Shown here piece by piece: positions 16,224 to 24,996 of a stretch of DNA of 64,000 nucleotides (its first letter is position 1; the number at the start of each line of letters is the position of its first letter). The notes beneath the pieces were generated by a model, which worked only from the letters and a program-made list of their open reading frames with translations, searched no databases and was not told where the DNA came from. Made by a program: the position numbers and the translations under genes. Source of the DNA: Enterovirga rhinocerotis (GTDB taxonomy: Bacteria > Pseudomonadota > Alphaproteobacteria > Rhizobiales > Beijerinckiaceae); contig NZ_SNZR01000016.1 in assembly GCF_004363955.1 (NCBI RefSeq), positions 186,001-250,000 on the forward strand. Direction: 5' to 3'.

Positions 16224-18344
16224 ATGTCGCGTTTCCAGGCCGTCTCGGCCCTGTCCTCGTTCGTCTGTCTCGCCGCTCTCACGGCACCTGTCTCGGCCCA
16301 GCCGGCCGTCCAACTCCCCGACATCGTCGTCGAGCCGACCCAGTCGGCGCGCTCGCAGGCACGGCCGACCCGCACGGTCCCGGCCGCCGCCCGCGCCGGG
16401 ACGTCCCGCGGCCGGGCTCCGTCCGCGGCCTCCCCGTCGGGCACGGTGAGGCCGGCCTCCGCTGCGCCGGAGGTCGTGGTGACGCCGAACCGGCAGCCCG
16501 AGCCGCTCGCCCGCCAGGGCAGCGCGATCTCGGTCGTGACCCGCGAGGAGATCGAGAACTCGAATCCGACCTCCCTCGTCGATGCGCTGCGCGGCGTGCC
16601 GGGGCTCGACATCACCGAGAACGGCGGGCCCGGTGCGACGACCTCGGTGCGCCTGCGCGGCGCCAATCCCGGCCAGACGCTGGTCCTGATCGACGGGATC
16701 AAGGTCAACGATTCGATCCCGGCCAGCGGCGATTTCGATTTCTCGACGCTCCTGCCTTCCTCCATCGACCGGATCGAGGTGCTGCGCGGACCGCAGAGCG
16801 CGCTCTACGGCTCGGACGCGATCGGCGGCGTCATCAACATCCTGACGAAATCGGGCGGCGGCGAGCCGCGCTTCTCCTTCCGGCAGGAGGCCGGGAGCTA
16901 CGGCACGGTGAATACCAGCGCGACCGCGACCGGCTCCTTCGGCCCGTGGTCGTATGCCTTTTCGGGCGGCGGCCAGAAGAGCGCGGGCTTCTCGCGCTAC
17001 GGCTACCGGATCCGGCAGCTCGAGCGGCGCTTCGGCGCCTTCGAGCCGGACGGGTTCGCGCGCTGGGGCGGCTACGGCAAGCTCGGCTACGATGCGGGCG
17101 AGGGCGTGAAGCTCGAGATCGGCGTCATGAGCGTCAAGACCCATGCGGAGCTCGACGCCGCCTCCTCGACGCTGCCGAGCCTGATCTCGCCCCTGCCCAG
17201 CCGGCGCATCTGGCCCGACACGCCGGGCGAGGTCGAAAGGCTGTTCTCCCAGGTCTTCGCGCGGGGCACGCTCGAACGCGGGCCGCTCACCCACACGCTG
17301 ACGCTCTACGCCAACCAGACCGAGCGGACCTTCGACGAGACGAGCTACCGGGCGGGGATCGGGCCGGTGAGCCCGACCCGCACGATCACCGATTTCCGGA
17401 GCGAGCGCGTCGGCGCCGAGTATCAGGGCCAGGCCCGCCTCGACGCCTTCGGCTCGCTCACCTTCGGCGGCAAGTACGAAACCGACAAGGGGCGCTCCTA
17501 CTCGACGCCGATCCTGCCCGTCTCGCGAACGAAGACCGGCACGCTCAGCGCCGACCAGACGACGCGCTCGCTCTTCGCGCTCTGGCAATTGCCGATCGGC
17601 GAGCGGATCGTCCTCACGGCCGGGGGGCGGCACGATTCGGTCGGACGCGAGGAGTTCAACACCTGGCGCGCGACCGGCGCCTATCTCATCCCCGAAACCG
17701 GCACGAAGCTGCGTGCGAGCGGCGGCACGGGCGGCAAGGCTCCGACGCTGTACCAGCTCTTCTCGCCCCAATACGGCACGGCCGGACTCGCCCCCGAGAC
17801 CTCGATCGGCTGGGATGCCGGCATCGACCAGAGCCTCTTCGGTGGCCGCGCGAGCGTCTCGGCGACCGTCTTCGGCAACCGGTTCTCGGACCTGATCGAG
17901 TTCGATTCCGTGACGATGCGCTACCGCAACGTCGCCCGCGCGACGACCTCAGGGGTGGAGGTCGAGGGCCGCGTCACCCTGCTGCCCGGCCTCGTCTCCC
18001 TGTCGGGCGCCTATACCTACCTGCACGCCAAGAACGACGAGACCGGGCTGACCCTCCAGCGCCGCCCCGACCACACCGCCCGCATCTCCCTCGCGCTGAC
18101 GCCGATCGAGAACCTCCTGATCGAGCCGCGCGTGACGATGGTCTCGCGTCGCTTCAGCGATTCGGCCGAGAAGCAGCGTCTGCCCCGCTATGCCCGGCTC
18201 GACGTCTACGGGGAGTACAAGATCGACGAGACCTGGAAGGTCTTCGCCCGCGTCGAGAACGTCACCGCCACGCGCTACCAGGACATCCTGAATTACGGCA
18301 CGACCGGCCGCGCGGCCTATGGCGGGTTCAGCGCCACCTGGTGA
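16224..18344 (+). CDS. btuB: TonB-dependent vitamin B12 receptor, BtuB-like
   Basis: A 706-residue outer membrane receptor for cobalamin or cobinamide, assigned because the cobalamin riboswitch ends 34 bp before the start. Signal peptide at residues 1-25. The plug domain follows EVVVTPNRQPEPLARQGSAI and contains RGANPGQTLVLIDGIKVND and VLRGPQSALYGSDAIGGVINI; the 22-strand barrel ends in the aromatic GFSATW. Oddly, two TonB-box-like segments occur (PDIVVEP near residue 33 and PEVVVTP near 90), separated by an Ala/Arg/Pro-rich linker. A ggag site precedes ATG. No BtuFCD genes are nearby. Confidence 0.9.
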   Translation: MSRFQAVSALSSFVCLAALTAPVSAQPAVQLPDIVVEPTQSARSQARPTRTVPAAARAGTSRGRAPSAASPSGTVRPASAAPEVVVTPNRQPEPLARQGSAISVVTREEIENSNPTSLVDALRGVPGLDITENGGPGATTSVRLRGANPGQTLVLIDGIKVNDSIPASGDFDFSTLLPSSIDRIEVLRGPQSALYGSDAIGGVINILTKSGGGEPRFSFRQEAGSYGTVNTSATATGSFGPWSYAFSGGGQKSAGFSRYGYRIRQLERRFGAFEPDGFARWGGYGKLGYDAGEGVKLEIGVMSVKTHAELDAASSTLPSLISPLPSRRIWPDTPGEVERLFSQVFARGTLERGPLTHTLTLYANQTERTFDETSYRAGIGPVSPTRTITDFRSERVGAEYQGQARLDAFGSLTFGGKYETDKGRSYSTPILPVSRTKTGTLSADQTTRSLFALWQLPIGERIVLTAGGRHDSVGREEFNTWRATGAYLIPETGTKLRASGGTGGKAPTLYQLFSPQYGTAGLAPETSIGWDAGIDQSLFGGRASVSATVFGNRFSDLIEFDSVTMRYRNVARATTSGVEVEGRVTLLPGLVSLSGAYTYLHAKNDETGLTLQRRPDHTARISLALTPIENLLIEPRVTMVSRRFSDSAEKQRLPRYARLDVYGEYKIDETWKVFARVENVTATRYQDILNYGTTGRAAYGGFSATW

Positions 18345-18353
18345 GGCGGCGCG

Positions 18354-18836
18354 TCAGCGGGCGAAATCCCTCTCGGCGGCGGCCTGCGCGGCATCCTGCC
18401 GGTCGACCGTGGCCCGGATGGCCCGGCCCGAGAGCAGCGTCTCGCTGAGGAAGAGCGAGAGCGCCGAGATGGCGAAGCAGAGGGCGAGGCCGAAGGTGCC
18501 GACGATCAGCTTCGCGACGATCGGCTCGTGCTGGCTCGCGAAGAGCAGGAGGGCGGTGAGACAGGTCAGGGCCGCACCGATGCCGGCGAGAACGACAGCG
18601 GCGTCGAGAAGGATCGCTCGCCGCCGCAGCCGGTCGAGCTGGCGCGTCAGGAACGCCATGTCCTCCTCGGAGGCGTTGCGGATCTGAGCCGTGACGAGAT
18701 CGACGCGATCGGCCACCCGCCCGAGGCGGGTGCTGAAGACGTTGAGCAGAACGGCGATGCCCGAGAGCAGGAAGACCGGCGTCAGCGCGATCTGGATCGA
18801 ATGGGCGATGGTCTCGGCTGGCAGGGTGGGCGGCAT
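18354..18836 (-). CDS. DUF2721 membrane protein
   Basis: A 160-residue protein with an N-terminal hydrophobic segment (residues 12-33), a basic/acidic amphipathic stretch with RLGRVADRV and RQLDRLRRRA, and two further membrane segments (about 75-98 and 108-130). This layout, with ALTPVFLLSGIAVLLNV and ADRVDLVT, is the DUF2721 pattern. No known biochemical function. It ends 10 bp from the convergent btuB stop. Confidence 0.8.
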   Translation of the reverse strand: MPPTLPAETIAHSIQIALTPVFLLSGIAVLLNVFSTRLGRVADRVDLVTAQIRNASEEDMAFLTRQLDRLRRRAILLDAAVVLAGIGAALTCLTALLLFASQHEPIVAKLIVGTFGLALCFAISALSLFLSETLLSGRAIRATVDRQDAAQAAAERDFAR

Positions 18837-18901
18837 CGTGGCTTTCCGTCAGGACGCCTCCTCGATGCGGTGTCGGCGACGAGAGATCAACCGGGCGTCG
18901 A

Positions 18902-21900
18902 TCACCCCGCGATGCGCCCGCCCCGCAGCGGCAGTTCGGGCTGGAAGGGCTCGCGGGCGGCGCTCCCGCCCCAGCGGCGGCGCAGCCCCTCGAAGCCGAG
19001 ATAGATGACCGGCGTCGTGTAGAGCGTGATGAGCTGGCTCAGCACGAGGCCGCCGATGATGGTGATGCCGAGCGGCACCCGCAGCTCGAAGCCCGGGCCG
19101 TGGCCGATGGCGAGCGGGACGGCGCCGAGCAGCGCGGCGAGCGTCGTCATCATGATCGGCCGGAAGCGCAGGCGGCAGGCCTTCACGATGGAATCGAGCG
19201 GCGACAGCCCCTCGTCGCGCTCGGCGACCAGGGCGAAGTCGATCATCATGATCGCGTTCTTCTTCACGATGCCCATCAGCAGGATGATGCCGATCAGCGC
19301 GACGACCGAGAGGTCGTGCCCGAAGGCCATCAGCGCGAGGAGCGCCCCGACGCCCGCCGAGGGCAGGGTCGAGAGGATCGTGAGCGGGTGGATGAAGCTC
19401 TCGTAGAGCATCCCGAGGACGATGTAGATCGTGATCGCGGCGGCGAGGATCAGCCAGGGCTGGCCCGCGAGGGCGTGCTGGAACTCGGCCGCGTCGCCCG
19501 AGAAGGAGCCCGTCACCGAACTCGGCAGGCCCGCCTCGCGCTCGACGCGGGCGACGGCCTCGACGGCCGTGCCGATGGCCGAGCCCGGCGCGACGTCGAA
19601 CGAGATCGTCGCGGCCGGGAACTGCTCCTGGTGGGCGATGGAGAGCGGCGCGGTGGTCCGCTCCATCCGGGTGAAGGCGGAGAGCGGGATCTGCGGCGCC
19701 CGCGCGCCCTGCGCGGTGGTCGGGGCGGCGCCGGTCGTCGACAGCGTGACCTGCAGGCTCGCCGGCACATAGAGCTTCGAGAGGGCGTCCGGGCTCTGCT
19801 GGTATTGGGGCGAGGCCTCCAGCACGACGCGAAACTGGTTCGACTGGCCGTAGATGGTCGAGATCTGGCGCTGGCCGAAGGCGTCGTTCAGCGCATCCGT
19901 CACCGTCTGGATCGAGACGCCGAGCCGGCCCGCGGTCTCGCGGTCGACGATCAGCTTGGCGCGCAGCCCTCCCTCCTGCGTCTCGAGCGCGACGTTGCGC
20001 AGGGCGGGATCCGCGCGGAGGGCCTGCGCCATCCGGGCGGCCCAGGCCGAGACCTCGGCCGCCTCCACCCCCGAAAGCGTGTACTGGTACTGAGATCGGC
20101 TCGCCCGCGTCGCGATGCGGATGTCGGGCACGGTCTGGACGTAGAGCGTCGCGCCGGGAATGCCGGCGGCGGCCGCCTTCAGGCGCTCCCCGATCTCGGC
20201 CGCGGAGGCGCGCCTGTCGGCGAGGGGCTTCAGCACCGCCGTGAGCCGGGCGACGTTGGGAGTCGGGTTCAGCGGCCCGACGCCGACGACGCCGGTCACG
20301 GACACGACGTCCCCGTCGCGCCGGATCACGGCCGAGACCTCGTCCTGCAGCCGCGTCATCTCCGCGAAGGAGGCGTCGGGCGCCGCCTCGACCACGATCG
20401 AGAGCAGCCCCGTATCCTGGTCCGGAAGGAACCCCTTTGGGATCACGACGTAGAGCCAGCCGGTCAGAGCGAGGGTCGCCGCCATCACGGCCATCATCAG
20501 GCTCGGCCGCTTCAGCACCCAGAGCAGCGTCACGTCGTAGACGCGGCTCATCCAGCGGATCGGCGCCTCGACGATGCGCTGCCAGCGCGACTCGCCCTCT
20601 TGGCGGCGCAGCAGCATCGCGCACATCATCGGCGTCAGCGTCAGCGAGATGATCGCCGAGACGACGACCGCGATCGTCAGGGTGAGGGCGAATTCGCGGA
20701 ACATCCGGCCGACGAGGCCGGTCATGAACAGGAGCGGGATGAAGACCGCGACGAGCGAGACGGTGAGCGAGATGATCGTGAAGCCGATCTCGCGCGCGCC
20801 CGAGAGCGCCGCCTCGAAGGGGCGGTCGCCCTCCTCGATCTTGCGCACGATGTTCTCGATCATGACGATGGCGTCGTCGACGACGAAGCCGGTGCCGATC
20901 GTGAGCGCCATCAGGGACAGATTGTCGAGGCTGAACCCGGCGAGCCACATCACCCCGAAGGTCGCGACGATCGAGAGCGGCAGCGCGACGCCCGCGATGA
21001 TCGTCGCCCGCACCGTGCGCAGGAACAGGAGCACGACCAGCACGACCAGCACGCAGGACAGGACGAGCGTGAACTGGACCTCGTGGATCGAGGCGCGGAT
21101 CGTATCGGTGCGGTCCTGGACGAGCTTCAGCTCGACCCCGGCGGGAATGGCGTTCTGAAGGCGGGGCAGCTGCGCGCGCAGGCGATCGACCGTGTCGACG
21201 ACGTTCGCGCCCGGCTGGCGCTGGACGTCGAGGATGACCGCCGTGTCGGCGCCGAGGCGCCCGGCGACGCGCGAATCCTCGAGCCCGTCGACGATCTCGG
21301 CCACGTCCCGCAGGAAGACGGGCGCACCGTTGCGATAGGTGAGGATGATCTCACGATAGGCTTCGACCGCCGCCAGCTGGTCGTTGGCCGCGATCGTATA
21401 GGCCTGGGCCGGCCCGTCGAGCGCGCCTTTCGGGCCGGCGACGTTCGCGGCGGTGACGGCGGTGCGGATGTCGGCGAGGCTCATCCCGTAGGCGGCGAGG
21501 CGCGCGAGATCGGCCTGGATGCGGATCGCCGGGCGGACCCCGCCCTGGATCGTGACCGCACCGACGCCCGAGACTTCCGCCAGCCTCTGCGCGATCAGCG
21601 TGTCGGCGAGGTCCGACAGCGCGCGGAGCGGCACCGTCTTCGAGGTCAGCGCGATGGTGACGATGGCCGCATCGGCCGGGTTCACCTTGTTGTAGGTCGG
21701 CGGGTAGGGGAGGTTTCGCGGCAGGGTCGAGCCGGCGGCGTTGATGGCCGATTGCACGTCCTGGGCGGCCGAATCGATGTCGCGGTCGAGCTCGAATTGC
21801 AGCGTCACCTGCGACAGGCCGAAGCTCGATTGCGAGGACATGCCCGCGAGGGCCGGGATCTGCCCGAACTGGCGTTCGAGGGGCGCTGTGACGAGCGAGG

Positions 21901-22078
21901 CGATGGTGTCCGGATTGGCGCCCGGCAGGCGGGTCGTGACCTGGATCGTGGGGAAATCGACCTGCGGCAGGCTCGCCACCGGCAGCCGCAGGAAGCCGAG
22001 GATGCCGCAGATGAGGATCGCGATCCCGAGAAGCGAGGTCGCGATCGGCCGCCGGATGAAGGGCGAGGAGACGCTCAC
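18902..22078 (-). CDS. RND efflux permease, MdtB/MdtC-like (HAE-1 type)
   Basis: A 1058-residue proton-driven inner membrane pump. It starts with the canonical SSPFIRRPIATSLLGIAI helix, has two large periplasmic loops and twelve membrane segments, and carries the proton-relay pair in FVVDDAIVMIEN of TM4; the second half repeats the fold (MGIVKKNAIMMIDFAL). The FPTIQVTTRLPGANPDTIA and LPQVD features match MdtB/MdtC better than AcrB. Start is GTG 22078, overlapping the adaptor stop by 4 bp (GTGA). Third gene of the tripartite operon; substrates unknown, probably hydrophobic drugs or bile-like compounds. Confidence 0.93.
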   Translation of the reverse strand: MSVSSPFIRRPIATSLLGIAILICGILGFLRLPVASLPQVDFPTIQVTTRLPGANPDTIASLVTAPLERQFGQIPALAGMSSQSSFGLSQVTLQFELDRDIDSAAQDVQSAINAAGSTLPRNLPYPPTYNKVNPADAAIVTIALTSKTVPLRALSDLADTLIAQRLAEVSGVGAVTIQGGVRPAIRIQADLARLAAYGMSLADIRTAVTAANVAGPKGALDGPAQAYTIAANDQLAAVEAYREIILTYRNGAPVFLRDVAEIVDGLEDSRVAGRLGADTAVILDVQRQPGANVVDTVDRLRAQLPRLQNAIPAGVELKLVQDRTDTIRASIHEVQFTLVLSCVLVVLVVLLFLRTVRATIIAGVALPLSIVATFGVMWLAGFSLDNLSLMALTIGTGFVVDDAIVMIENIVRKIEEGDRPFEAALSGAREIGFTIISLTVSLVAVFIPLLFMTGLVGRMFREFALTLTIAVVVSAIISLTLTPMMCAMLLRRQEGESRWQRIVEAPIRWMSRVYDVTLLWVLKRPSLMMAVMAATLALTGWLYVVIPKGFLPDQDTGLLSIVVEAAPDASFAEMTRLQDEVSAVIRRDGDVVSVTGVVGVGPLNPTPNVARLTAVLKPLADRRASAAEIGERLKAAAAGIPGATLYVQTVPDIRIATRASRSQYQYTLSGVEAAEVSAWAARMAQALRADPALRNVALETQEGGLRAKLIVDRETAGRLGVSIQTVTDALNDAFGQRQISTIYGQSNQFRVVLEASPQYQQSPDALSKLYVPASLQVTLSTTGAAPTTAQGARAPQIPLSAFTRMERTTAPLSIAHQEQFPAATISFDVAPGSAIGTAVEAVARVEREAGLPSSVTGSFSGDAAEFQHALAGQPWLILAAAITIYIVLGMLYESFIHPLTILSTLPSAGVGALLALMAFGHDLSVVALIGIILLMGIVKKNAIMMIDFALVAERDEGLSPLDSIVKACRLRFRPIMMTTLAALLGAVPLAIGHGPGFELRVPLGITIIGGLVLSQLITLYTTPVIYLGFEGLRRRWGGSAAREPFQPELPLRGGRIAG

Positions 22079-23403
22079 GGGCGCGGCGAGCCCGTCCCCG
22101 TCGGAGCCTCGGGCCGGGGAGTGGCGGGCGTGCCGTCGGGCCCGCCGCGCCGCGGCTCGCGGCCCTCGCCGGGCGGCTGGGCGCGGCGGCCCGGACGGGA
22201 CTCGCCGCCTGCGGGCGGAGCACCCGGCTGCGCGCGCTTATCGGGCGGATCCGTGACGGAGATGCTCGCGCCGTCGGTCAGGCGGACGAAGCCCGCCGTG
22301 ACGATCCGCTCCGGCGGGGTGACGCCCGAGGCCAGCACCGTGATCGCCTCCGTCTGGCGCGCGATCGAGACCGGCCGCAGCACCGCCTTGTCGCCCTCGG
22401 CCACGTAGACGAAGGGTCCGCTCGGCCCGCGCTGGACCGCGGCCGTCGGCACGACCGTGACGTCGCGCAGGATCTGCGTCGTGAGACGCACGTTCACGAA
22501 GGCGCCCGGCCAGAGGGGAAGGGCGTCGTTCGGGAAGACGGCCTTCAGCCGGACCGTCCCGGTCGCCTGGTCGACCTGGTTGTCGATCACCTCCAGCCGA
22601 CCGCGCTCGATCACCGTCGTGTTGTCCGCCTCCAGCGCCTCGACGGGCACCGGGCCGGCGGCCATCGCCGCGGTGACGGCGCGCAGATGCTGCTGGGGCA
22701 GGTTGAACAGGAGCGCGATGGGCTTCAGCTGGGTGATGACGACGAGCCCCGTCGTGTCCCCGGCGCGGACGATGTTGCCCTGGTCGACGAGACGGATGCC
22801 GAGGCGGCCGTCGAGGGGGGCGCGGATCACGGTGTAGTCGAGCACCGCCTTGGCGTTGTCGATCGCGGCCTGATCGGCCTGGACCTGGGCCTCGAGCTGG
22901 GCGACCAGCGCGCGCTGCGTGTCGGCCTGCTGGCGCGAGCCGGAATTGGTCGCGGCGAGCGCGACGTAGCGCCGGAGGTCGAGCCTCGCATTGGCGAGGC
23001 TGGCCTCGTCCTGGGCCTTCTTGGCGACGGCCTGATCGTATTGCGCCTGATAGACGGCCGGATCGATGCGGGCGAGGATCTCGCCGCTCTTGACGTCCTG
23101 GCCCTCCCGGAAGGCGAGTTCGATCAACCGCCCGTCGACCTGCGAGCGCACGGTGACGGTGTTCAGCGCCTGGACCGTGCCGACGGCGTCGAGCGTCACC
23201 GGGACATCCTCCTTGCGCGAGGCCTCGACCACGACCGCCGCCGGCCCCTCGCCGGGGCCGCGCCGCCCTCCTCCGCGTCGCGTCGGGCGGCCCTGCCCCT
23301 CGCTCACGCCCGGTCCTGCCGGTCCCGACATCTCCTTCCAGACGTACCAGCCGCCGGCGGCGACCAGCAGAAGAAGGATCAGGACCTTGGTGGCGCGCGT
23401 CAT
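22075..23403 (-). CDS. RND efflux periplasmic adaptor (membrane fusion protein)
   Basis: A 442-residue MdtA-like adaptor linking pump and outer membrane channel. One N-terminal membrane anchor (residues 7-20), a Gly/Arg-rich linker, then VTLDAVGTVQALNTVTVRSQVDGRL (lipoyl), a coiled-coil hairpin near 115-165, YTVIRAPLDGRLGIRLVDQGNIV, and a C-terminal Pro/Arg-rich low-complexity tail of ~50 residues, which is longer than usual. Overlaps both neighbours by 4 bp (ATGA at its start, GTGA at its end), so translation of the three genes is coupled. Confidence 0.92.
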   Translation of the reverse strand: MTRATKVLILLLLVAAGGWYVWKEMSGPAGPGVSEGQGRPTRRGGGRRGPGEGPAAVVVEASRKEDVPVTLDAVGTVQALNTVTVRSQVDGRLIELAFREGQDVKSGEILARIDPAVYQAQYDQAVAKKAQDEASLANARLDLRRYVALAATNSGSRQQADTQRALVAQLEAQVQADQAAIDNAKAVLDYTVIRAPLDGRLGIRLVDQGNIVRAGDTTGLVVITQLKPIALLFNLPQQHLRAVTAAMAAGPVPVEALEADNTTVIERGRLEVIDNQVDQATGTVRLKAVFPNDALPLWPGAFVNVRLTTQILRDVTVVPTAAVQRGPSGPFVYVAEGDKAVLRPVSIARQTEAITVLASGVTPPERIVTAGFVRLTDGASISVTDPPDKRAQPGAPPAGGESRPGRRAQPPGEGREPRRGGPDGTPATPRPEAPTGTGSPRP

Positions 23404-24863
23404 GGCGCCTCGGACCCGACCGGCATGACCAGAGGCGCGACGCCGGTCGCCACGGGCTGCGCCCGGCTCTGCGTGAAGCCGCCGCCCAGCGCCTGGAACA
23501 GCGAGACGGCGGCGTTGAAGCGCAGGAGACGCGCCTGGGCGAGCGCGTCCTGCGCGTTGAAGAGAGTCGTCTGCACGGTGAACAGCGTCACGGTGTCGAT
23601 CGTGCCGGCCCGAAGCTGCGTCTCGGTGATGTCGAGCGCCCGGCGCGAGGCGGCGACCGCGTCGCGCTGGCGGGCCTCGAGCTCGGCCGTCTGGCGGACG
23701 GCGATGAGCGCGTTCTCGACATCGGCGAGGCTCTGCACGATGGCTTTCTTGTAGGCCGCCGCGAGTTCGGCCGTGCGGCCGCGCTCGAAATCGAGCCGTC
23801 CCTTGAGCGCGGCACCGTCGAAGATCGGCTGCGTCAGGCCCGCCGCCGCCGAATAGATCGCCGTGTTCGGGCCGAGCAGCGAGCGCAGGGCGACGCTCTG
23901 GAAACCGCCGGATCCCGTGAGCTGGATCGTCGGGAAGAAGGCCGCCCGAGCCGAGGCGACGGAGGCCTCGGCCGAGGCGAGGCTCGCCTCGGCCAGCCCG
24001 ATGTCGGGCCGCCGCAGCAGCAGCGCCGAGGGCAGACCCGGGCGTGGGGAGGGGATGCGGAGCGCGTTGAGGCTGCCGCCCTTGATCGCGACGCTCTCGG
24101 GCGTGCGTCCCATGAGGACCGCGAGCGTGTTGCGGTTCTGCTGCACCGCCTGGACGAGGGGCGGGATGCGCGCGCGCTGCGTCGCGACCACGCTCTCCTG
24201 CTGCGCGGTGTCGAGCGCGGTCCCGGTCCCGGCGCCGAGCCGGCTTCGCACCGCGTCGAGCACGCGCTGGGCGATACGCAGGTTCTCCTGCGCGATCCGC
24301 AGCCGATCCTGTGCCGACAGCACGTCGAAATAGGTGTTGGCGACGGCCGCCATCGTGGCGAGCGCCACCGTATCCCGGTCGAAGCGGCTCGCCCGCGCCG
24401 AATCGTCGGCCGCGCGCGCCGCGAAGCGGTTCTTGCCGAAGAGGTCGAGTTCGTAGGACGCCGTGAGGCCGAGGCCGACCCGGTTCGAGATCACGGGCCC
24501 CGCCCGCGTCGCGGTCTGGACCCGCGAGCCGTCGCCCGTGCCCCCGAGGAACGGGAACAGGGCGGAGCTCGCGATCACCGCCTGAGCCTCGGCCTGGTTG
24601 ATCCGGGCGATGGCCGCCTCGACGTCGAAATTCTGCGCCATCGCCACGGCGACGAGCCGGTTCAGCTCCGCCGAGCCGAACCCCGTCGCCCAGTCCGGCC
24701 TCGGCGCGGGAGCCGGTGCCCCACCGCCGCCCGCGCGAAACGCGGTCGGGATCGGCAGGGCCGTATCGGGCGGGACGATCTGGCAGGAGGCGAGCGCCAG
24801 CGCGGACGCTGCGATGAACGGGATCCGATACCGAGAGGGCGAGGGGAGGCGCGAATTCGGCAT
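23400..24863 (-). CDS. RND efflux outer membrane lipoprotein (NodT/OprM family)
   Basis: A 487-residue TolC-fold channel. The signal region IPFIAASALALASCQIVPP contains a lipobox with Cys near residue 27, so it is a lipoprotein as in NodT/OprM. Family motifs include [53 protein letters not shown] and the repeated C-terminal helices ending RFNAAVSLFQALGGG. The ATG at 24863 sits at a normal distance before the lipobox; an upstream start at 24959 would add an Arg/Pro-rich leader. First gene of the efflux operon. Confidence 0.9.
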   Translation of the reverse strand: MPNSRLPSPSRYRIPFIAASALALASCQIVPPDTALPIPTAFRAGGGGAPAPAPRPDWATGFGSAELNRLVAVAMAQNFDVEAAIARINQAEAQAVIASSALFPFLGGTGDGSRVQTATRAGPVISNRVGLGLTASYELDLFGKNRFAARAADDSARASRFDRDTVALATMAAVANTYFDVLSAQDRLRIAQENLRIAQRVLDAVRSRLGAGTGTALDTAQQESVVATQRARIPPLVQAVQQNRNTLAVLMGRTPESVAIKGGSLNALRIPSPRPGLPSALLLRRPDIGLAEASLASAEASVASARAAFFPTIQLTGSGGFQSVALRSLLGPNTAIYSAAAGLTQPIFDGAALKGRLDFERGRTAELAAAYKKAIVQSLADVENALIAVRQTAELEARQRDAVAASRRALDITETQLRAGTIDTVTLFTVQTTLFNAQDALAQARLLRFNAAVSLFQALGGGFTQSRAQPVATGVAPLVMPVGSEAP

Positions 24864-24996
24864 CGGAATGTCAGGCCGGGGCAGCGGCGATCCTCGTCGA
24901 GGTCCTCTTGTCCGAACGATCCTGACCGGAGAACGGGGCCGTTTTACGGGTGCCCGCACCGGCCGAGAAGAGGCGGTCGGGCCACATGGAGAAGAA

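Noticed and set aside
18849-22408. Very long open frames on both strands across the RND efflux genes (hundreds to over a thousand codons)
   Set aside because: They are Arg/Asp/Gly-rich shadows produced by high GC content; only the RND permease frame has family motifs and coupled starts. The same applies to the long antisense frames over serA, coaBC, gpmI, prpE and others.
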